Translations under genes and position numbers: made by a program | From: Aquaspirillum sp. LM1 | GTDB taxonomy: Bacteria > Pseudomonadota > Gammaproteobacteria > Burkholderiales > Aquaspirillaceae | Length of the DNA stretch: 64,000 nucleotides | Reading direction: 5' to 3' | NCBI RefSeq assembly: GCF_002002905.1 | Contig: NZ_CP019509.1 | Coordinates: 1,736,001 to 1,800,000, forward strand | Shown: piece by piece, positions 44,122 to 53,250 of the stretch | Position numbering within the stretch: the stretch's first letter is position 1 | Layout: each line of letters begins with the position of its first letter | The notes under the pieces: generated by a model | The model's input: the letters and a program-made list of their open reading frames with translations, nothing else | The model's database searches: none | Told to the model about the DNA's origin: nothing

Positions 44122-46500
44122 ATGTCTCAAGCCAAATTCAACGTGCGCAAGGTAGCCGTGCTGGGCGCCGGTGTGATGGGAGCGCAAATTGCTGCTCACC
44201 TCGTCAACGCCAAGGTGCAAACTGTACTGTTTGACCTGCCGGCAAAAGAAGGCAACAAGAACGGCATCGCGCTCAAAGCCATTGCCGGGCTGAAAAAACT
44301 CAAGCCAGCGCCGCTGGCAGGCCGCGATCGGGCCGACTACATCACCCCGGCCAACTACGAAGAACATCTGCATTTGCTGCAGGACTGCGATCTGGTGATT
44401 GAAGCCATTGCCGAACGCATGGACTGGAAAGCCGACCTTTACCAAAAAGTGGCCCCGCATCTGGGCGCGCACACCATTTTTGCCACCAACACCTCCGGCC
44501 TGAGCATCAACACCCTGGCCCAGGCCTGCCCGGACAGCCTGCGCCCGCGCTTTTGCGGCGTACACTTTTTCAACCCGCCGCGCTATATGCACCTGGTGGA
44601 AATCATCCCCTGCCTGACCAGCGACGCTGGCGTGCTGGACAACCTGGAACGCTTCCTGGTCACCACCCTGGGCAAGGGCGTGGTGCGCGCCAAAGACACC
44701 CCGAACTTTGTCGCCAACCGCATCGGCGTGTTCTCCATGCTGGCCACCATCGCCAATGCCGAAAAATACGGCATCCGCTTTGACGTGGTGGACGACCTCA
44801 CCGGCCCGCGCCTGGGCCGCCCGAAATCCGCCACCTTCCGCACCGCCGACGTGGTGGGCCTGGATACTTTTGCCCACGTGGTCAAGACCATGCAGGACAC
44901 CCTGCCCAACGACCCGTGGCACGGCCTGTTCAAAACCCCGGCCTGGCTGGCCGCGCTGATTGAAAAAGGCGCGCTGGGGCAAAAAACCAAGTGCGGCATC
45001 TACAAAAAAGAAGGCAAGCAAACCCTGGTGCTCGACCCGGCCAAGGGTGAATACGTCAATGCCGGCGAAAAGGGCGACGACGCGGTCAAGGCCATCCTGA
45101 AAGAAACCAACCCGGCGGTGAAATTCAAAAAGCTGCGCGACAGCCAGCACCCGCAGGCGCAGTTCCTGTGGGCGTGCTTTCGCGACGTGTTCCACTACAT
45201 CGCCTACCACCTGGCCGACGTGGCCGACAACGCCCGCGACCTCGACCTGGCCATCCGCTGGGGCTTTGGCTGGTCGGTTGGCCCGTTTGAAACCTGGCAG
45301 GCCGCCGGCTGGCAGCAAGTGGCCGGCTGGATGCAAGAAGACATCGCCGCTGGCCACAGCCTGAGCCAGGCCGCGCTGCCGGCCTGGGCGCTGGAAGCCG
45401 ACCGCGCAGGCGTACACTTTGCCCACGGCTCGTACAACGCCGCCCAAGGCACGCTGGCCGGCCGCTCCACCCTGGACGTTTACCAGCGCCAGCTGGCCCC
45501 GGCCCGCGTGCTGGGCGAAGATGCGCCGCAACTGGGCGAAACCGTGTTCGAAACCGAAGGCGGCGTGCGCGCCTTCACCTCGGGCGACGGCGTGCTGGTG
45601 GTGAGCTTCACCTCCAAGGCCCACGCCATTGGCCCGGCAGTGATCGAAGGGCTGAACAAGGCCATCGACCTGGCCGAAGCGCAATATAAAGCCCTGGTGA
45701 TCTGGCAAACCGAAGAGCCGTTCTCGGTGGGCGCCGACCTGCAATCGATGATGCCGGCCTTCATGACCGGCAACTGGGCGGCGATTGACGACACCGTGCG
45801 TCAGTTCCAGAACACCTCGATGCGCCTGCGCTACAGCCTTGTGCCGGTGGTGGCGGCCTCGCAAGGCTACGCCTTTGGCGGCGGCTGCGAGTTCCTGATG
45901 CACTGCGACAAGGTAGTGGCCGCGCTGGAAACCTATATCGGCCTGGTGGAAGTGGGTGTGGGCCTGCTGCCGGGCGGCGGCGGCTGCAAGGAATTTGCCC
46001 TGCGCGCCGCGCAGGAATCCCGTGGCGACGTGCTGGCCGCGCTGAAAGACTATTTCATGGCCATCGCCACCGCCAAGGTGGGGACCAGCGCGCTGGAAGG
46101 CCAGGCCATCGGCTACCTGAAAAAGACCGACACCGTGGTGTTCAATGTGCACGAGCTGCTGTACGTGGCCAAGCAAGAAGCGCTGGCCATGGCCGAAGCC
46201 GGCTATCGCCCGCCGCTGAAGGCCAAGGGCTTCCCGGTGGCCGGCCGCAGCGGCGCCGCCTCGATCAAGGGCCAGCTGGTGAACATGCTGGAAGGCAATT
46301 TCATCAGCAAGCATGACTTCACCATCGCCAGCCTGATTGCCGACGTGATGACCGGCGGCGACCTGGAAGCTGGCACGCTGGTGGACGAACAATGGCTGCT
46401 GGATCTGGAGCGCAAGGCCTTCATGAGCCTGCTGAAAAACCCGCTGAGCCAGGCGCGCATCGCCAATATGCTGACCACTGGCAAGCCGCTGCGCAACTGA
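44122..46500 (+). CDS. fadN: 3-hydroxyacyl-CoA dehydrogenase/enoyl-CoA hydratase, FadN type
   Basis: A 792-residue multifunctional beta-oxidation enzyme. The N-terminal dehydrogenase has the NAD motif VAVLGAGVMGAQIAAHL, FCGVHFFNPPRYMHLVEIIP, DTPNFVANRIGVF and GRPKSATFRTADVVGLDTFAHV. The C-terminal enoyl-CoA hydratase (about 510-720) has EPFSVGADLQSMM and QGYAFGGGCEFLMHCDKVV. This order is that of Bacillus FadN, the reverse of E. coli FadB. CTGAGGAAACC precedes the ATG at 44122. It forms an operon with the thiolase 55 bp downstream. Confidence 0.93.
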   Translation: MSQAKFNVRKVAVLGAGVMGAQIAAHLVNAKVQTVLFDLPAKEGNKNGIALKAIAGLKKLKPAPLAGRDRADYITPANYEEHLHLLQDCDLVIEAIAERMDWKADLYQKVAPHLGAHTIFATNTSGLSINTLAQACPDSLRPRFCGVHFFNPPRYMHLVEIIPCLTSDAGVLDNLERFLVTTLGKGVVRAKDTPNFVANRIGVFSMLATIANAEKYGIRFDVVDDLTGPRLGRPKSATFRTADVVGLDTFAHVVKTMQDTLPNDPWHGLFKTPAWLAALIEKGALGQKTKCGIYKKEGKQTLVLDPAKGEYVNAGEKGDDAVKAILKETNPAVKFKKLRDSQHPQAQFLWACFRDVFHYIAYHLADVADNARDLDLAIRWGFGWSVGPFETWQAAGWQQVAGWMQEDIAAGHSLSQAALPAWALEADRAGVHFAHGSYNAAQGTLAGRSTLDVYQRQLAPARVLGEDAPQLGETVFETEGGVRAFTSGDGVLVVSFTSKAHAIGPAVIEGLNKAIDLAEAQYKALVIWQTEEPFSVGADLQSMMPAFMTGNWAAIDDTVRQFQNTSMRLRYSLVPVVAASQGYAFGGGCEFLMHCDKVVAALETYIGLVEVGVGLLPGGGGCKEFALRAAQESRGDVLAALKDYFMAIATAKVGTSALEGQAIGYLKKTDTVVFNVHELLYVAKQEALAMAEAGYRPPLKAKGFPVAGRSGAASIKGQLVNMLEGNFISKHDFTIASLIADVMTGGDLEAGTLVDEQWLLDLERKAFMSLLKNPLSQARIANMLTTGKPLRN

Positions 46501-46555
46501 TCGCCCGAACCCTTGCGGCGCGCGCCCAGTCGGCGCGCGCCTGGAGAATGACCTC

Positions 46556-47758
46556 ATGAGCAAACAGATTCAAGAAGCCTATATCGTCGCCACCACCCGC
46601 ACCCCGGTGGGCAAAGCCCCGCGCGGCATGCTGCGCCACGTCCGCCCGGACGACATGCTGGCCCACGTGCTCAAGGGCGCGCTGGCGCAAGTGCCGGAAC
46701 TGGATGTCAACCTGATCAACGATGTGGTGGTGGGCTGCGCCTTCCCCGAAGCCGAGCAAGGCCTGAACATGGCCCGCATCGGCGCCCTGCTGGCCGGCCT
46801 GCCGGAAACCGTCGGCGGCCTCACCATCAACCGCTACTGCTCGTCCGGCATCAACGCCGTGCAAATCGCCGCCGACCGCATCCGCACGGGTGAAGCCGAC
46901 GTGGTGATTGCCGCCGGTTCGGAATCCATGTCCATGGTGCCGATGATGGGCAACAAGGTGTCGCTGAACCCGGCCATTTTTGCCAAAGACGAAAACTACG
47001 CCATCGCCTACGGCATGGGCCTGACCGCAGAAAAAGTTGCCCAGCAGTGGAAAGTCAGCCGCGAAGACCAGGACGCCTTTGCCGTGGAATCCCACCGCCG
47101 CGCCATCGCCGCCATCCAGTCTGGCGCCTTTGCCAATGAAATCACCCCGCTGGACGCCACCTACCGCACGCCCAACCTGGCCACTGGCGAAGTGATTCTG
47201 CGCAATAAAGTGCTGGACACCGACGAAGGCCCGCGCCTGGACACCACGCTGGAAGGCCTGGCCAAGCTGAAAACCGTGTTCGACGCCAAGGGCAGCGTCA
47301 CCGCCGGCAACAGCTCGCAAATGTCCGACGGCGCTGGCGCCGTGGTGCTGGTCAGCGAAAAGGTGCTCAAGCAGTTCAACCTCACCCCGCTGGCCCGCTA
47401 TGTCAGCTTTGCCGTCAAAGGTGTGCCGCCGGCCATCATGGGCATCGGCCCGAAAGTGGCCATCCCCGCCGCCCTGGCCAACGCCGGCATCGCCCAGTCC
47501 GACCTGAAATGGATTGAACTGAACGAAGCCTTCGCCGCCCAGGCACTGGCGGTGATCCGCGACCTGGAGCTGGACCCGGCAGTGATTAACCCCAACGGCG
47601 GTGCCATCGCCCTGGGCCACCCGCTGGGTGCCACCGGCGCCATCCGCACCGCCACCCTGGTACACGGCATGCGCCGCCGTGGCGAAACCGGCTACGGCAT
47701 GGTCACCATGTGCATCGGCACCGGCATGGGCGCAGCGGGCATTTTGGAAATTCTTTGA
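46556..47758 (+). CDS. fadA: Acetyl-CoA C-acyltransferase (3-ketoacyl-CoA thiolase)
   Basis: A 400-residue thiolase that closes each beta-oxidation cycle. The acyl-accepting Cys is in INRYCSSGINAVQIAAD, the His in GGAIALGHPLGATGAIR and the second Cys in VTMCIGTGMGAAGI. It starts 55 bp after fadN with GGAG before the ATG. The stop TGA is the first triplet of the IS605-type element; removing the element would leave TAA directly in frame after the same last residue (EIL), so the protein is unaltered. Confidence 0.95.
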   Translation: MSKQIQEAYIVATTRTPVGKAPRGMLRHVRPDDMLAHVLKGALAQVPELDVNLINDVVVGCAFPEAEQGLNMARIGALLAGLPETVGGLTINRYCSSGINAVQIAADRIRTGEADVVIAAGSESMSMVPMMGNKVSLNPAIFAKDENYAIAYGMGLTAEKVAQQWKVSREDQDAFAVESHRRAIAAIQSGAFANEITPLDATYRTPNLATGEVILRNKVLDTDEGPRLDTTLEGLAKLKTVFDAKGSVTAGNSSQMSDGAGAVVLVSEKVLKQFNLTPLARYVSFAVKGVPPAIMGIGPKVAIPAALANAGIAQSDLKWIELNEAFAAQALAVIRDLELDPAVINPNGGAIALGHPLGATGAIRTATLVHGMRRRGETGYGMVTMCIGTGMGAAGILEIL

Positions 47759-47900
47759 CATCCTCGCCGGCCTGAAGGACGGCGATTCCTACGGCACTCA
47801 GGCGACAATCGCCTGAGTTGCTTCGGTGGGTTCCTGCTTCACCGAGCGGCCCGACTGCACCGACTCTCCACAGGCTAAAACGCGATGCCCTCGCGCTAGG
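47756..47900 (-). ncRNA. Candidate omega (re)RNA of the second TnpB element
   Basis: As in the first element, the conserved box GCCGTAGGAATC, a terminal hairpin and AGGATGTCA lie at the right end downstream of tnpB. The flank-derived guide would begin AAGAATTTCCAAAATGCCCG (minus strand), that is, the 3' end of fadA. The extent of the scaffold is a guess. Confidence 0.4.
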
Positions 47901-49006
47901 ATATTGATTGCGCCGACTAGATCGGCGTTTTCTTCGTAGGCACACTCGACGCAGGCGAATTTCGTTTGTACCTGACGGTTGTCTTTCGATACGTGGCCGC
48001 AGCACGGACAGGTTTGACTGGTGTATTGCGGCGGCACGGCGACGACGAAACCGCCATTCCACGCAGCCTTGTACTCCAGTTGTCGGCGAAACTCGCACCA
48101 ACCTTGATCGAGAATCGAACGATTCAGGCCGGACTTCTGCTTCACCCTCTTGCCGTGCTGTTCGCTGTTGCCCTTGGCAGACTTGGACATATTCCGAACC
48201 TGCAAATCTTCGATGGCGATCATGGCGTGGTTTTGGCTGATCTGGCACGAAGCTTTGTGCAGGAAGTCTTTCCGGGTATTGGCGATGCGAGTGTGAATGC
48301 GCTGGATCTGGGCTTTCGCCTTCTTCCAGTTATTGCTGAATTTGACTTTGCGGCTCATGGCTCGCTGGTAGCGCGCCAGCCGTTGCTGGTGTTTCTTGAA
48401 GCTGTTGAGCGGTTCGATATGGCGTCCATCGCTCAGAGTGGCGAAACGGGCGATACCCATGTCGATGCCAACAGCCTCACCTTGCGGCAAAGGCTGATCG
48501 ACTTCGCGCTCCGTTTGGATCGACACAAACCACTTGCCGCCTGACTGGCTGACGGTCGCGTTCTTGACCTCGCCCAACACGTCACGGCTGTTGCGGTAGC
48601 GCAGCCAACCCAGCTTCGGCAGGAAGATGCGGCTGTTGCCCTGATCGAGTTTGATGCCTTTCGGATAGCGGAAACTGTCCGACTGGCCTTTTTTCTTGAA
48701 GCGCGGAAAATTGGCACGTTTCTCGAAGAAGTTTTTGTAGGCGTGTTCCAGATTCTTGAGTGCCTGTTGCAATGCTTGGCTTGGCGTTTCGTTCAGCCAG
48801 AGCGTTTCCGGCCGCGCCTTCCATTCGGTTAGCGCCTTGCATAGAGCGGCGTAGCCGAGCTTCTTTTCTCCCGCCTCATGCCGCGCCTGCTGCAACGCCA
48901 GCGCCTTGTTGTAGACGTGCCGACACGAACCGGCAAAGCGGCGCATGAGGCGCTGTTGTTCGCCGTTGAGCTTTAGCTCGAATCGGTAGGCTTGAAGACG
49001 TTGCAT
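47798..49006 (-). CDS. tnpB: TnpB, RNA-guided nuclease of the IS605 family (second copy)
   Basis: A 402-residue protein starting [30 protein letters not shown]. The RuvC residues D182 (GIDMGIARF), E266 ([10 protein letters not shown]) and D362 ([10 protein letters not shown]) and the zinc cysteines C333/C336 and C352/C355 are present. It is clearly homologous to the first copy over its whole length but diverges in the tail. Start chosen by alignment to the first copy. Confidence 0.92.
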   Translation of the reverse strand: MQRLQAYRFELKLNGEQQRLMRRFAGSCRHVYNKALALQQARHEAGEKKLGYAALCKALTEWKARPETLWLNETPSQALQQALKNLEHAYKNFFEKRANFPRFKKKGQSDSFRYPKGIKLDQGNSRIFLPKLGWLRYRNSRDVLGEVKNATVSQSGGKWFVSIQTEREVDQPLPQGEAVGIDMGIARFATLSDGRHIEPLNSFKKHQQRLARYQRAMSRKVKFSNNWKKAKAQIQRIHTRIANTRKDFLHKASCQISQNHAMIAIEDLQVRNMSKSAKGNSEQHGKRVKQKSGLNRSILDQGWCEFRRQLEYKAAWNGGFVVAVPPQYTSQTCPCCGHVSKDNRQVQTKFACVECAYEENADLVGAINILARGHRVLACGESVQSGRSVKQEPTEATQAIVA

Positions 49007-49028
49007 GTCGCATAGTGTATTTTGGTCT

Positions 49029-49445
49029 ATGGAAGAAAACAACGACATTTAGCACGGACAGCACTATATTTTTAACATGCACGTCAATTTGGTCTTTGTG
49101 GCGAAGTATCGTTGCAAAGTATTCGACTCGGCAGCTAACGACAGGCTGCGCGAACTGTTTACCAAGGTTTGCAACGACTTCGAGGCGCAACTGGTCGAAA
49201 TGGACGGCGAGCGCGACCATGTGCATTTATTGGTCAGCTATCCGCCGAAAGCGCCGGTGTCTGCCTTGGTCAATAGCTTGAAAGGTGCATCCAGTCGTGT
49301 GCTGCGAAAAGAAAGGCCAGACATCGCCAAACGCTTCGACTACAAGGGTGTGCTGTGGTCGCCGTCCTACTTTGCATCCTCTTGCGGCGGCGCTCCGATC
49401 AGCATCATTCGCCAATACATTGAGCAGCAGGCGACTCCAACTTAA
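49029..49445 (+). pseudogene. tnpA: TnpA, Y1 (HUH) transposase of the IS200/IS605 family, nonsense codon near the N-terminus
   Basis: From the ATG at 49029 the frame reads MEENNDI, then TAG (49050-49052), then HGQHYIFNMHVNLVFVAKYR. The family normally reads through this place with Arg or a similar residue. The remaining frame (from ATG 49077, 122 residues) keeps the HUH motif (RDHVHLLVSY) and the Tyr nucleophile (IIRQYIEQQ). Restart at 49077 would remove the first beta strand, so activity is doubtful. It is divergent from tnpB, as in IS605. Confidence 0.75.
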
Positions 49446-49598
49446 CGGCTGAAAAGGAGTCCTGCGGACTCCGCGCTATCCATCCCCGGCCTGAACGCCG
49501 GGGCTTTCCGCGCTAACTGGTAAGCGGCGCGTGCCGCCGCCCTGCCCTGCTACAATCTGACTTATTGACCACCCACGCGCCGCAAGGCGTTTTTTGCC

Positions 49599-49736
49599 AT
49601 GCATATTATCTGGATTGGCTGGCTTTACGTGGTGCTGATGTTCGCCCTGGGCCAGCGCAAGCGGGGTGAGGGGGGGAAAGAGAAGATTAGTGGCGTCAAT
49701 GGCTTGGTGTGGCCAGCACCATCTCTTGCTTGCTAA
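49599..49736 (+). pseudogene. Small membrane-protein gene, probably truncated
   Basis: The 45-codon frame begins MHIIWIGWLYVVLMFALGQ, like the first transmembrane helix of small conserved betaproteobacterial membrane proteins. It then breaks into low-complexity sequence (RKRGEGGKEKISG) and stops. A hairpin with T6 (GCGCCGCAAGGCG) lies just before the ATG, and a TACAAT box at 49551-49556. The break coincides with the beginning of the AT-rich accessory region, so it may mark the insertion point. Confidence 0.4.
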
Positions 49737-49838
49737 GCCAGCCCACCCTCACCAGCGACAGCTCATGACCTTGGTTTATATGAGGGAGCGGTGAGCCAGG
49801 ATAAACTCATGCTTCCCTCTATTTGAAAAACAGCTGGT

Positions 49839-52800
49839 TTATGTTGAAACGGGAGAAGCGTCAAGCGATGGTTCTTCAGGGGGAAGTGGTAAGCCGCGTG
49901 CGAGTGCCCAATATTTACCAAAATCTTGTCGCAACATAAGGTCGTCAATATACTTAATAAGCCCACGGTATTCAGTTCTAATTTGCTCGATGGGCATTGG
50001 TGTCTTTAGGTTTTTTTCTACCCACCTGTAAAGATCTTCAAGCTCATTAGAATCAACTGATACAGTCGGCGGTGTACCATATAACCTCATCCAAAAAGGA
50101 AGAAGAATACAGTCTTCATTTTCATTCGACCAAAAAAACAAAGGGGTAGCAAAAGATTTGCGATAATCTTTAAGAGCAAGGCAACCCCAAGCTTTTAGCT
50201 CTTCCACACTAATCAAGAATCTGCCAGGGTTAAGATATGTGTGATAAATCAGTGCGCCGGAAATTGCAGCATCCACATCTAGCGATGAAGGAGGGGTATC
50301 GCTAAGCATAAAAATATTTTGATACACCCACCAACCCTTGTCTCCAGTAGATTTATCGATCGGGCACAGATCCCCAACAGTATCATCAGGATTTTCTACA
50401 TATACAGTTTTTCCCACAGGGTAAATTCGACCTTGGTGTTTTTCTTTCCATTCGCGGATCAAAAATCCACAGAACAAATCATAATCAGAAATTCTTTCAA
50501 TGAATAAATCCACATCTGAACCAGCAGGGGAATTTTTAGCAACAAACCAAATACCCGAGTTGACTTTACAGCCAAAATACATGGAGCTTAACTCAAGAAA
50601 ATCCTTAATAACCACACCACTCTGCAATGGAAATAGCCCCCACTCTTTATCATCTTTATCCCCATCCCACCTGTTACTATCTTCAGCAGCTGAATTCAAA
50701 GCCAATCGCGAGACCCGTTTTTTAAATAGTGATTGAATAGTTGGTTTGCGTGCCTTTACCTGAATTTTACCTAGCTTTAACAGCTCCACTAATCCACCCT
50801 CTACAAGCCCCACTAAAGATTGTAAATTTTCCTGCACAATACTACCTCTATTTAATGCAAGCCAATTCTCAGCAGACCCAGCCAAAATATTTACATTCAA
50901 ATAACAAAAGGGAAAGTAATTTAGTTCATGTGATTCTTTAGCAACAGGCCTGCCTCGATAGAAAATTCGATGCTCTCTTTGTGAGTTAAAGAACGAAATT
51001 GCAATTTTACGATGCTGATCGTAATGCCATTCTTGCCCAGGGACATTATCACTCTCAGTTGGAATTCGGATAGTTTTTCGTGCCCGCCCATTGAGCGTTA
51101 GATCAATTTTACCAAGCGCCACCCTTGGCATAGCCATACACTCTAATTCATTGAGTTTTTGGGCAATTAGAATTAACTCGACCGGAAAGCCAAGCACAGG
51201 GTCAATTGTAGATAAAATGTGATTTCTACCACGATACAAGCGGCTATTCAATTTTTGCTTCTCGGTTTTAAATTCAAAGCTTAATTTTGTCCCATATTTA
51301 TTACACTCTCCATGTAGGGCAGTTGGTTTCCTTATAACTACCAAACCCTCATCTTTCCCCATGGGGCTATGCAACGTAACAGAAAGGCCTGTTTTATCAA
51401 AAAAACTGTAGGTTTCAATGCGCACCTCATCTACCCACAAAAACACACTTTGCAAACCGATTCCAAATATACCTGATGGCCTCATCCATTCAGGCATCTC
51501 ACGAATTAGCCTCTGGCGAAATTTGTTTTCTTTAGAACCTCCAATCTTCAGCATGTGAGCAAGGTCTTTTTGATGAATTCCTGTTCCGGCATCTCGAATG
51601 GTAACAACACACTTAAAATAGCCATCTTGTTCTCCCTCTAACTCTTCGAGATCAACATCCACCAAAACTTTATTTTCTTCTTGGTGTAAGATTTTTTGAG
51701 GGGTAGGGTTTAGTGGATTCTCCCACTCCTCTCGTGAGTACTGCCCGTCTGTCAACCAAATTCTAATCAATGTTGAGTCAATTGCATTTTGCACCAACTC
51801 GTTAATACAGGCGAATCTATCCGAGTATAAATTACTGCCCTGAAGCAATTTAACCGCATTTTTGCCTTCAATACTGAACTGAGGCCGCTCACCATCGCGC
51901 AAAATTTCCTGTCCCTTAAGAGAAACCTTTAACTCCCCCAGTGTCGGCAGCAGCCCCAATTCTCGACGTGGGGCAATATCACTCCAGTGCGACATCTGCT
52001 GTTGCATTTCCTGCTTCAACCAGTCAAACCATTTCCAGGTTTCCAGATAGCTGTCGATGTCTTCGCATTCGGCGCTGACTTCGATGCGCTCGCGGTCCAT
52101 GCGCAGGTGGCGGATGCTTTGGTGTTTGGCTTCGTGCGCCTTGCTCAGCGCCGGGCGGTTGTCGCCGGCAATGTTTTGCATGACCGGGCAAAAACGGTTG
52201 TCGTCCAGGTCGAGCAAATCCCCCAGGCGCAGCAGGCAGGCCACAAAACGCGGGTGGCAGTCTTCTTGCGCCATGCCGGCCTCGCGGAAAGGCAGGCGTT
52301 CCATCATGGTGTCAAAGTCGCTGCCATGCATCAGGCAGATTTGCCCCAGCAGGCGGAACAGGCGGGAGGGGATCAGCTCGGTGCGCGGCGAGCTCAGGCC
52401 GATGGTTTGCCAGGGGGATTGCACCACTTCGCTGGCGCGGCGGGCATGTTGGCGGCGAAACCATTCCGCCATCAGTTGGCGGAATTTATCCACGGCATCC
52501 ACCGGGGAATGCGCGCCAGCAAAGCATCGGCAGGGATCGCGGGCGTCAAACTGGCTGGCCAGCTGGTGCAGTTCGTGGTGTTCGTTGCGGCTCAGCTCGG
52601 CCAGGTAGTCCTTGAAGCCTTCTTCGGCCAGGGCGTCTTCCAGCGCTTTTTGCGGCACCACCATGCCGATATCGTGCCAGTAGGCGGCTTCCAGCAGCAG
52701 CCAGGTGTCGGTGGCGGTGAGCAAGGAGAGATTGTCGGCAAGCAGACGCTCGATATTCACCAGGATTTGCTTGCTGTGTGATTCGTCGTGACGGCTGTAG

Positions 52801-52937
52801 TGCGGAAACAGCGCGCCAACACTTTGCAGGGCCTTGGGAATCAGCTGTTGGTCAAACCCCCATTGGTTCACCAGCATGGCGAGTGAAGAATGTTTTTGAC
52901 CTTTTTCTTCAAGGTGACGGATCAGCAAGTCGGCCAT
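49839..52937 (-). CDS. HD domain-GHKL (Hsp90/MORC-like) ATPase fusion protein of unknown function
   Basis: A 1032-residue protein. The N-terminal HD-type domain (about 45-250) has RHDESH (50-55), WHDIG with H88-D89, H204 and RLGDLLDLDD with D240, a plausible metal phosphohydrolase set. A Bergerat ATPase follows: N-box INELVQNAID (E380, N384, D387), G1 motif DAGTG at 449-453 and the glycine-rich lid GIFGIGLQS (489-497). It resembles Hsp90/MORC-type ATPases. The last 450 residues match nothing I recognise. The ATG at 52937 follows AGGACACCCC. The HD part is GC-rich; from about residue 317 on the gene is clearly AT-rich. There is no partner gene. A defence or stress role is inference. Confidence 0.8.
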   Translation of the reverse strand: MADLLIRHLEEKGQKHSSLAMLVNQWGFDQQLIPKALQSVGALFPHYSRHDESHSKQILVNIERLLADNLSLLTATDTWLLLEAAYWHDIGMVVPQKALEDALAEEGFKDYLAELSRNEHHELHQLASQFDARDPCRCFAGAHSPVDAVDKFRQLMAEWFRRQHARRASEVVQSPWQTIGLSSPRTELIPSRLFRLLGQICLMHGSDFDTMMERLPFREAGMAQEDCHPRFVACLLRLGDLLDLDDNRFCPVMQNIAGDNRPALSKAHEAKHQSIRHLRMDRERIEVSAECEDIDSYLETWKWFDWLKQEMQQQMSHWSDIAPRRELGLLPTLGELKVSLKGQEILRDGERPQFSIEGKNAVKLLQGSNLYSDRFACINELVQNAIDSTLIRIWLTDGQYSREEWENPLNPTPQKILHQEENKVLVDVDLEELEGEQDGYFKCVVTIRDAGTGIHQKDLAHMLKIGGSKENKFRQRLIREMPEWMRPSGIFGIGLQSVFLWVDEVRIETYSFFDKTGLSVTLHSPMGKDEGLVVIRKPTALHGECNKYGTKLSFEFKTEKQKLNSRLYRGRNHILSTIDPVLGFPVELILIAQKLNELECMAMPRVALGKIDLTLNGRARKTIRIPTESDNVPGQEWHYDQHRKIAISFFNSQREHRIFYRGRPVAKESHELNYFPFCYLNVNILAGSAENWLALNRGSIVQENLQSLVGLVEGGLVELLKLGKIQVKARKPTIQSLFKKRVSRLALNSAAEDSNRWDGDKDDKEWGLFPLQSGVVIKDFLELSSMYFGCKVNSGIWFVAKNSPAGSDVDLFIERISDYDLFCGFLIREWKEKHQGRIYPVGKTVYVENPDDTVGDLCPIDKSTGDKGWWVYQNIFMLSDTPPSSLDVDAAISGALIYHTYLNPGRFLISVEELKAWGCLALKDYRKSFATPLFFWSNENEDCILLPFWMRLYGTPPTVSVDSNELEDLYRWVEKNLKTPMPIEQIRTEYRGLIKYIDDLMLRQDFGKYWALARGLPLPPEEPSLDASPVST

Positions 52938-53250
52938 GGGGTGTCCTGGGGTGGCGTTGGGCTCAGTGTCATAAATGATAACACTGGCATGGCACACCCC
53001 TCAAAAGATCGCGGAGAGCAATCGGTCAGCGCCGCTCGCAACTCCGCATCGGGCCAGTAGCCAGGCCTGGCAAAGGCGGGCCATGAGCGCCAAGCCAGGG
53101 GAAGATTGGGCTGATGGTGCTGGCAAAATCTGGCCAACGCTGGCCAAACTGGGGGTTTTGTTCGGAATTGCGACATGGGCAACCATGGCTGTGTCATTCC
53201 GGCCCTGGGTGGATTTCCGCCCCGCCACTTTCGCGACACAATGCGCCGGT

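Larger units (their letters stand above)
47756..49513. mobile_element. IS605-type element with divergent tnpA and tnpB
   Basis: The left end is TGACATCCTCGCCGGCC with a hairpin (CGCCG/CGGCG). The right end has the hairpin CCCCGGC-CTGAACG-CCGGGG followed by CTTTCCGCGC. The ends match those of the 32546-33960 element, with compensatory changes in the stems. It has no target duplication, as usual for this superfamily. It contains tnpB (minus) and a damaged tnpA (plus). Confidence 0.87.

Noticed and set aside
49839-52937. Reading the HD-GHKL protein as a chromosomal Hsp90 (HtpG) or a two-component sensor kinase
   Set aside because: HtpG lacks an HD domain and has a different middle domain; no HisKA or phosphoacceptor motif or membrane segment is present.
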